This document shows, piece by piece, positions 56,831 through 64,000 of a stretch of DNA of 64,000 nucleotides. Source of the DNA: Phoebastria nigripes (taxonomy: Eukaryota > Chordata > Aves > Procellariiformes > Diomedeidae); contig JAYKAV010003266.1 of assembly GCA_035582835.1 (NCBI GenBank), positions 3,180,368 to 3,244,367 of the forward strand, written 5' to 3'. The translations under genes were made by a program, and so were the position numbers. The stretch's first letter is position 1. The number at the start of each line of letters is the position of its first letter. A model generated the notes under the pieces. That model was not told where the DNA came from. It made no database searches and was given only the letters and a program-made list of their open reading frames with translations.

Positions 56831-58815
56831 CTTGGGAGGAGGATGGGACCAGGAAGGAGAGGGAAAGAAGAAAAAAACACACAAGATAACATACCTTACA
56901 ATACTGTATACATCACAGGCTGACTGATANGCTCCAGACACTCATAAATACACACACACGCAGATAACACACACACACGCTAAAGGTCAGAAACCGATGG
57001 AACAAGAATCTGTGCCAGAAACCATGCACCAGCCCAGGGTTTTCAGCAGCGTGTATGCAGGGAGCAGAAACCAGAGCAGCTCTGCATGCAACCCCAGCCC
57101 CGGCAGCATCGTGCCCGTGCTGCGCTGCGCTCGCTGGGTACCGCTGCCCTCCAGCGCATAGCTCGGGGAGGCACCCGCAACAGATGCTACAGCCGTGAAG
57201 TGGAGCTGTGACACAGCTCAAGTCCCACTTCTGTATGTTGTACACATACTTTATTGGTCTTGTTTACAGCCCCCGTCCAGCCCAACATTTACATCTCGTC
57301 TGTTTGTTTGTTGGAACAGTGAAAAATAGTATATAGCAGCTTCTCTTACTGCAAAGCATCTTTGTGTTATTCATGCCTAGAGACCTGTAACAGGGAGCTG
57401 GTGCACGTATACAGTGGTCCTTACCCTGAGGAATGGCTGCTTTTATGACTGCTTATTCAAAGCTAGTAAAGGAAGGAAAGCATTATATATTCTTGAATTA
57501 AATTATTCTCCTGGTTTACTCATAATTGTGGTGTCTTGACTGGGGAAAGAACTCGGCTCTCTGATCTGAGAGATTAGCGATTTATATTTTTAAACAGAAG
57601 TTTTGCAGAATATCATTCAACCTCCTAAACATCAATATATAGTCAATGAAATCGCTTAGTGGTATAGGAAAAAACAAATCAGCAGTTCACTTACTTATGA
57701 CAAGAGTATAATCTGCTATAATTGTTTCAATCAATGCCACTCANGTATGCATACAGCTACCCCAAATGCTCCGAGCCTCTAGCACACTAGAGCAGGGCAA
57801 TCAGCAGCTCAATCAAAATGCACCTGACTGCAAAACTGCCCTACTGGAACAGAGTCCTTTCTTTTTAAACAAGCTTAATTATGGCTGGTAAATTGAGAAT
57901 CCTTAGAAAATGGTGACAGCGTCCAAGAAAATGTTAAGGAAGAAAGAGACAGGACTGAGAGATGCTGTTCTTGTACAGCAGGAATGGGATGACGAGGAAG
58001 AGAAAGACCCCATAGTATTTTGTGTTAGTTGAGACAGGCTTTGCTTCCAGCCTCTACTGTTTTCTCCTCTTGCATTTTTGTAACATACTGTGCCAAAAAC
58101 ATCTGTGCTCTAGGAAGATTCATTGCCAGCCACTGAAAGTGCAGCTCCAACAAAAAGTTATTGGCGTGTCTATAAAGAGCTCCTGTGACAGCAAGAAAAT
58201 TAAAATCTCAAGTTCATCCTTGACACAAGCTCTTTAAACAGAAGAATGAGGCGCTCTTGCCTTAAAAGCCTGACAGGGGTATTAGTGACATCCTTTCAGA
58301 ACAAAAATACTTAGGTCTTACAGAGATTTTACTGCCTTTTACTGAGCAAGATGAATATATTCACTCCCATTTCGCCGACCCGCCGCACAGGGAGGTGCAG
58401 TGACATTTGCAGGTCAGGCTGCAAATCAAGGGCACGGTGCTGTGCCTCTGAAGAGGTTTGCAAATATTTTTCTTGTTCAGCCTAAGAGCTACTTGCTGAT
58501 GTGTTCAAAGTACCTGAAGGGGATTTTTTTTTAGATTGATGAGACAGTGCCAGTAGTTAGCTCTAGGTGTACCTGCAGAGATGTCACCTACCCCGCAGTG
58601 ACGAAGGCATACAGGAGTCCCGTGTGATAGCGCTGCTGCCCAGAAGGTGCTGCCCAGCCTCAGCTAAAAATGTCCCTAGGCATCTCCCCAGCAGCATCGC
58701 GGCTCTGCCGCAGAGCGGTGCAGCTCCCGGTCTGCCCTGCAGAGCTGAACCATCCAAACCTCTCCCAGCACGCACCCGAGGGATGGGTGCCTGCACAACC
58801 CCCCCGGGAACGTAC
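56831..58815 (-). other. NFASC: NFASC intron between FN3 and FN4
   Basis: A 2.0-kb intron with short CA runs at 56950-56959 and 56967-56979, and AT-rich sequence around 57470-57720. I see no exon. Confidence 0.85.
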
Positions 58816-59020
58816 CTCCTTCTGGTGTGGGGAACTCCTTAACTTCACTGCGTGGCCCATCTCCTCTCCCGTTGGTTACAACCATCTCAAGCTTGTAGTT
58901 GCTGTAAGGAAACAGCCGGGACACTATGCCCCGGTTTCGGTCTCCAGGAAAACTCACATACTGCCGTTTTTTGGAGACCCACAGGTTCTTCAGCAAACTA
59001 CTGTCTCTCCAGAAATAGGC
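58816..59020 (-). CDS. NFASC: NFASC coding exon: second half of FN3
   Basis: This 205-bp exon encodes AYFWRDSSLLKNLWVSKKRQ, then VSFPGDRNRGIVSRLFPYSN and YKLEMVVTNGRGDGPRSEVK, ending TPEG. An RGD triplet is not formed, because the local sequence is GRGDGP, giving R-G-D-G. That RGD-containing loop is also known in mammalian neurofascin FN3 as I remember it. FN3 is included in glial NF155 and skipped in NF186. The acceptor is TTTCTTGAAG and the donor GTACGT. Confidence 0.96.
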
Positions 59021-60295
59021 CTTCAAGAAACATGCATGGCAAGTGAAGCTTTTCCCATTTAAGTGCAATTGTTTTTTGGTTTTTTTTTTTTTTTTTCATT
59101 AACAAAGCATAGCAAAACTTTGCCTTTCCAAGAGCAGCTCTCAGCTGCAAAAGCCTTTTAGAGCAATTAATGAAGCTCCACATCCCCCAGCGGGGCAGGT
59201 CAGTGGTGTTACCCGAGGAAGAGGCTGAGCGTGGGGTTAAATGCTTACCAAAGGTCACAGAACAAAACCAGCTAAGCTCAGACTACAAAGAGCTGTTTCT
59301 GGCTCCCGAGCGCTAGGCATCAAGTGACTCTCCCTTTCTACCCGGATTAGTACCGTTGCTGTCTACAAGGAAAGGTGGGACGCGTCCAGGCACAAAGGAA
59401 AGTCTGAACTTGGAAAGTCTCCCATTTGAAGCCCCGACTGTAAATCTTATTTCATGCAGAAATAAGATTCATTCAGAAAATAGACCAGAATGACAGAGCA
59501 GAGGCAGAAAAAATGAAAGCAGTACCCAGGGAGCTTTCTTTATGCCCAACAGATTATTGGATTTGAAATGTTATAGCTGTTTGCAGGACACGTGCTTTTG
59601 GTAACGCCTTAAACTCTGATAGAAGGGGCTCTGTCCAGACTTCTGCGTGTTTTGAACAGGCTCTATCCTCTGTACAAGAACACTGGTATTTTACCTTAGC
59701 AGTAAATAAACAAACAGGATCCATGCTGTCTTTAGTTGCCAGTTAGTACGAACAGCTGGGTTTAGGCTTTGCAGGGGTTGGTGTTCATTAAAAGACAGCG
59801 TAGGCACTTTGGGGATGACACAAAAACTAGCCTGTTTGTACCTATCTGAGGTGACTCCCCCCAGAGCCAGCCAGCCCGTGGTTCTGGGCAGCTCCAGAGC
59901 CAGGAGACACCTCGCTGCGGGGGCAGGACCACCCCGAGTCCCTCTCTGGGTGCACAAGGGCAGCCCCACTTGCTTCGTCTGAGCACCCCAGATCCTGCAG
60001 CCAGGCACTGGGAAGGGCCAGCCCAGCACCGAGCCCTGGGGGAGCAACGGGAAACGTCCCCAGCCCCGTCCAGGCACCACGAAGAGCAAACCAAGGCCCT
60101 TCATTTCTGGTGCTGCTCCAGAACAGAGCTCAGCCCCCNTGGTCTGCATCCCAGCCGTGGCAGAAGGGTCCTGATGGCCGGAGGAGAGTTTTCTGTCATC
60201 CCCATCGCAGGCAGCTCCATCACTGGGGCCACCTCGGCTTGTGAGAAGGTTAGCTGTATTAAGAGTCAGTACCAAAGAGATTTGGTTTTGCTCAC
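59021..60295 (-). other. NFASC: NFASC intron within FN3
   Basis: A 1.3-kb intron with a T run near 59078-59095 on the plus strand. I see no exon. Confidence 0.85.
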
Positions 60296-60411
60296 TCTGT
60301 ACTCCTTGAGCTGTCCCTGGATGGTGTCCAGGTGCACTCGGGTCCAGGTCAGAGCAACGGCAGTGCTGTTTAAAATTCTTATCCTAACATCTGTAGGCGC
60401 AGCCTTNGGAT
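60296..60411 (-). CDS. NFASC: NFASC coding exon: first half of FN3
   Basis: This 116-bp exon encodes PKAAPTDVRIRILNSTAVAL, then TWTRVHLDTIQGQLKEYR. APTDV..LNSTAV.LTW is the A-B region of a fibronectin III domain, and NST is a sequon. It starts with AT completing Tyr (T|AT) and ends on a full codon. The acceptor is GAACGCTCAG and the donor GTGAGC. The N at 60407 is the third base of a CCN codon, so Pro is certain. No long open frame marks this exon; it was found by motif and phase. Confidence 0.93.
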
Positions 60412-62538
60412 CTGAGCGTTCAGGGATAAAGCAGAGTGTACGTTAGGCACCCAGCAGTACCCCGGAGGTCGGTCAGACAGACGGACGCTCCTCTGCCCCC
60501 CTCGCCCTTGCCATGGTTTTCCCATCGCAGCATTGCCGGGCTGCTGCAAACCGGGCGAGCAGCCGCCCTGCGCGCCGGCTCTGCCATCTGCTGGCACCCC
60601 GGCCGGCCCCGTCTGCCGGCAGCGTTTTCATGGGGATAGTCATCTCCTTTTCTCCCTCCTTAAATTCAATTTCTGAGGATTTCCAAACTTGGTAACATAA
60701 AACAGGAGCAACAGGCCAACTCTCAGCTTCCCGGCTGCCCTCGTTTGGGGTGAGCAGACCCTAAGACCCTGCAAATACACAGAATAGCATCACTTACCTC
60801 CGTCCCTCTCACTCTCTCCCTGACATGTGCATGCTTTAAAAGCTGACTATTGTTTTTTTTAGCAGTGCTTCCACAGGAAAGAAGAAAAAAAAAAAACAAA
60901 CAACCCGTATTTCACTCAGCCAGCCATCACGAGAATATTCGTGAGCCGCTTAATAGCAGGGCTTCCTACGCACGGCTGCGAGAGATCCCGTCAGCAGCAA
61001 GGAGGGGGTCTGGCTCACCTCCCTCTCGGAGTGAAGGCAACTCCCCCTCCTGCTGCAACTGGCTGGGCACTGTTAGACCCAAGAGTTACAAAACTACCTG
61101 TTATTTCCACATCTGTGAATCTGAATTTGGCCAGAACCTGCTGTTGATCCAGTCGGGTTTTTTACCTCCTCTTTACAGTTCACCTGCTTGTATGTAGAAA
61201 TCTGCAGTTACTTGTGAAGCAATTCAGACGTGACAGGGCAGGGACTGGGTTTTTTGTTTGTTTTTGTGGTGTGTGTGGTTTTTTTTTTTTTAATTTCTTT
61301 TTTAACTTGTCCCACCCCTTGGGATACAGGCAGGAACATATTCGTGTCTGGGGTGTGATATGGGAACTTTGGTCTCCCTGGTTTACCTCCGTGTAAAGCA
61401 CACACGTGCAGGCTCATTCAGATCCTCCCAAAACTCAAAATTATTGCACAAGTTTTCAACTGAAACTGAAAAAAAAAAANAACCCCACCCTGGTAGTGCA
61501 CAGACAGGTAATGCAGAGACGACGGTGCAGTCGGGTGCTTGTGGAGCTTTTCCAGCCACAGCCTCTCAGCTAGGTCCAGCTTTGCTTCCAGTGCTCAGCT
61601 CTTACCCTGACTCCCACCGTTTCTGCCCATTTTCCTTCCCGTTGCCCTGTCTCCTCTGGGAGAAGATGCCCAGTCGGAGGATGTGTCGTGTCTGCTATCT
61701 CAGCACCAAGATTGCAGATTTTCTTGAAATTGCTGTGCCCTGTTTGTGCCCCCTTGACTTCAAGCCTGGAGTCACGGATGGTTAGCTGGCTTCTCTGCCT
61801 TACTTCTTGGTAATCCTGAAGTCACACAGCCAGGGACCCCCCACTGATGCTGCAATGCAAGGAACTAACATATATTTCTTTAAAAATAAAGCTGTTGGCA
61901 GCAAACCACATTATCCTAACAGGATAAGGATAATCGTAGTTCAGAGTCTTGGATGCTACAGCCACAGAAGGTGATACCAGTAGCCCAGAAAGAAGGTGAA
62001 AAGAGAGTTAAACAAGCTGGCCACTGTTCTGCCTGACCAGGTGGAGAGTTTTAAAGAAAGATAAGCTGAGCCAATGGTGTGTTGCAAACAGGAGCCCAAG
62101 CTGGGGCCTTATCAGAGAGGCACAAGAATCCAGTCCAGGATGAACCAAGGCCCTTTTGGCCATTCGTAGCACCTCTCATCTGAGATGAACTCGGTGCTCT
62201 ACAGCTGTCAGGGGCAAAAAATTTAATGCGGTTTATTGGAATACAGCCAGAACTCATCTTAAATGGAATCTTACTGTCTTCCACACTCAAAGTGTTATCT
62301 GGGTATTATAGAGAGCAAGGGAGAGGCTAAGTGACTTGGGTCATGCAGGCAGCTGCAGGCAGAGCCCAGAACAGAATCTAATGGCCAAGCCTCTTTCTCC
62401 CAATGCCTGGAACTGGATTTTTGTGCCAAATCAAGCAGTGGTATGAACATGTCCCGGGCACAGGTGCCAACCCACTGACCTTGGGTGGGTTCCTGCCCTA
62501 CTGAAACACTTACGATCTCTGGCTGAGAAAATACTCAC
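60412..62538 (-). other. NFASC: NFASC intron between FN2 and FN3
   Basis: A 2.1-kb intron with a GTGAGT donor, a mixed T run near 61270-61300 and an A run at 61478-61489. I see no exon. Confidence 0.85.
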
Positions 62539-62761
62539 AATCTTCCCCTGAATAGCCGATGACGGTGTCAGGCTCTGGTGCTCTACCAAAGTCGTTCTCT
62601 GCCTGCACTTTGATCTCATAGGGGACGTAGATGGGTGTGTTCCAGACGACATGCCTTGGTGTCTTCACTGTCTCATTGTACCAGCTCCCTCGGGGGTCCC
62701 TTCGCCTCCATCTCACGATGTACCTGAGGTTGGGCCCATAAGCTTGAGTTGCATTCAGAGG
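62539..62761 (-). CDS. NFASC: NFASC coding exon: most of FN2
   Basis: This 223-bp exon encodes [20 protein letters not shown], then [20 protein letters not shown] and [20 protein letters not shown], ending [21 protein letters not shown] is the F-G signature of L1-family fibronectin domains. NAT and NET are sequons. The last T joins AT of the FN3 exon (Tyr), or TG of the FN4 exon when FN3 is skipped (Leu). The acceptor TTTTGGTCCATTAAG is moderate. Confidence 0.96.
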
Positions 62762-63383
62762 CTTAATGGACCAAAACAGAAAAAGAAAGTGAGAAGGAGA
62801 AAGAGCAACTGCCATGGAGCTCCAAAAAGTTCTGTTCAGCAGCTGGTTCTTATTTCATGCTCCATCAGCGAATCTCAAAAGGAGGTCAATACTTTTGTTC
62901 CCAGAGACAGACATACCTAGTCCTTGCCCTCCAGACCCAAAGCAGGACCAAGAACCACATCCTTATATTCCAGTCCATACTCCCACTGCAATTTCTATCC
63001 TCCTTACAGATGCTGGCTTATTTGTGGATGACACCTACTGGTCCATGAAGAAAAGCAAGAGCTGGTCTGTAAGCCCTATATACGGCTTAAGGAATCAGAC
63101 TCTCTGAGCATCCTCCCTAACCTGTATCTGTGATCCAGCATCTTTTCTTTGGCTTACATAGTTGCAAATTATTGTTTTTAATCACAAACCTTCTTCTAGG
63201 CACTAACAGTGGCCTCTCTTGTAGATGCATCTTCTACTTTTTATTTCCTTTATGATCATTAAGGTTATGGTATTCTGTGTGGTACATCACACGTGCTAGA
63301 GATGCCGAGTTCTCTCAATCTTAGCATCTGTGACCGTAATGGTAAGATGCTGGGTGGCTGTCAAGCATCAAAGAAGAACTCAC
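62762..63383 (-). other. NFASC: NFASC intron within FN2
   Basis: A 622-bp intron bounded by a GTGAGT donor and a CCATTAAG acceptor. I see nothing else in it. Confidence 0.85.
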
Positions 63384-63454
63384 CGTCCAGGTTATCTCCA
63401 TGTTGTTTTTTTGGGTCCCTGCACCTTGAACTCCTGTTGGGTTAATTTCAGGCC
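63384..63454 (-). CDS. NFASC: NFASC coding exon: start of FN2
   Basis: This 71-bp exon encodes PEINPTGVQGAGTQKNNMEI then TWT, preceded by GG of a Gly codon. MEITW is the B strand of FN2 with the core Trp, and GVQGAGTQKNNM resembles neurofascin from memory. The acceptor is ATGAATTTCAG and the donor GTGAGT. It is the most upstream NFASC exon I can support in the window. Confidence 0.93.
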
Positions 63455-64000
63455 CTGAAATTCATATTGAAAAAGAAAAATGCATTTTATAATGTTGAAA
63501 GAATGACCATTTGAATGGTTAAAAACCCTTTACTGTACAAGCCAAAAGTACTTCCAAGACAGAAGTTAATGGCCTGATTTTTCCAGAAGTTCCCATTCAG
63601 GTTAATGGAACATGAGACTCTCAGCACTCTTGAAAACCAGGCCATTTATTTAGGAGCCTCTTTTTTTTTTTTCCAAAACGTCCTAAATCTTTGAAAGACA
63701 GCCATTGTGAAGCAACCCCAGGAGCCGAGTCTGACACTTTTAAAATCTGAAACAAGAAGAGTAATGTCAAAAGCCAACACTAGATGCCAGTAGATATTGC
63801 AGAAGTATCTCTGCAATGGTTGAATTAAGAAATGCAGCAAAATTGCTAAGCTTCTTGTGAGTTCCTCATACGAATTTTCCCAAGTATTCTACAACGTACA
63901 AAGCACTGGGCACACAAACTGAAGACCCGAGTCTTGGTCNTGGACTGGAGCACACTTTACTCCTGCATCGATCTGGGCTCCTGGCCAGCTTTAGCAGTGG
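63455..64000 (-). other. NFASC: NFASC intron upstream of FN2, incomplete
   Basis: The upstream exon (end of FN1) is not in this stretch as far as I can see. A T run lies at 63660-63672 and one N is at 63940. Confidence 0.75.

Larger units (their letters stand above)
24650..64000 (-). other. NFASC: NFASC gene, 3' part (neurofascin), enters from right end
   Basis: NFASC encodes an L1-family transmembrane adhesion molecule that assembles axon initial segments, nodes of Ranvier and paranodes. Fifteen coding exons, from 63454 down to 30188, join in one frame and encode FN2, FN3, FN4, a Thr-rich mucin-like segment, FN5, the membrane helix and the cytoplasmic tail. The tail holds SFIGQY, the ankyrin-binding motif, and ends NAIYSLA, which separates it from NrCAM (ending NSFV as I recall). 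FN3 is characteristic of glial NF155, while the mucin segment plus FN5 mark neuronal NF186; all are present genomically. The Ig domains and FN1 are beyond 64,000. Exons are joined by GT-AG junctions, mostly in phase 1. The 3' limit comes from a poly(A) signal at 24668-24673 and is the least certain part. Confidence 0.95.

Noticed and set aside
58910..58980. Possible integrin-binding RGD function in FN3
   Set aside because: The GRGDGP triplet is actually encoded at about 58860-58875 in the FN3 exon, but sequence alone cannot show integrin binding, so I only mention it in the exon entry.
1..64000. tRNA, rRNA, CRISPR arrays, bacterial-type operons or viral insertions
   Set aside because: I saw no cloverleaf with an A/B box, no regularly spaced repeats and no retroviral gene motifs on either strand by eye.

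Overview
The window is vertebrate nuclear DNA, almost certainly from a bird. It holds intron-split genes with GT-AG junctions. The encoded proteins match the chicken forms of axonin-1 (contactin-2) and neurofascin as I remember them. A CR1 retrotransposon tail, typical of birds and other sauropsids, lies near 10.5 kb. Introns are short, repeats are sparse and GC is high, which fits an avian microchromosome. About 45 isolated single N calls show it is draft assembly sequence.

Both genes lie on the minus strand, head to tail, so transcription runs from high to low coordinates. From 64.0 kb down to about 24.6 kb is the 3' two thirds of NFASC (neurofascin, an L1-family adhesion molecule). Fifteen coding exons cover fibronectin III domains 2 to 5, a Thr-rich mucin-like segment, the membrane helix, the FIGQY ankyrin-binding tail and the stop codon at 30188. 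A long inferred 3' UTR follows. The gene's 5' end (Ig domains and FN1) lies beyond 64,000. From about 20.5 kb down to position 1 is the 5' part of CNTN2. It has a CpG-rich putative promoter and non-coding exon 1, an intron of about 13 kb, an exon with the ATG and most of the signal peptide (7281-7401), then six exons encoding Ig1, Ig2 and most of Ig3. The rest lies off the left end. The space between the genes (about 20.5-24.6 kb) holds no recognisable gene.

Reading phases agree across every junction I joined. FN3, the mucin-like region and FN5 sit on exon sets bounded by phase-1 introns, so each can be skipped in frame, as in the known glial (NF155-like) and neuronal (NF186-like) isoforms. 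Functionally the genes are neighbours in biology too: NFASC organises nodes of Ranvier, axon initial segments and paranodes, and CNTN2 acts at juxtaparanodes and in axon guidance.

I found no RNA genes, CRISPR arrays, complete mobile elements or plus-strand genes, and no convincing previously undescribed system. The most notable non-genic features are a cluster of very long A tracts on the sense strand of NFASC, a 21-bp minisatellite inside the mucin exon, a 36-bp tandem duplication in a CNTN2 intron and several AT-rich, TAAT-containing islands that could be regulatory.
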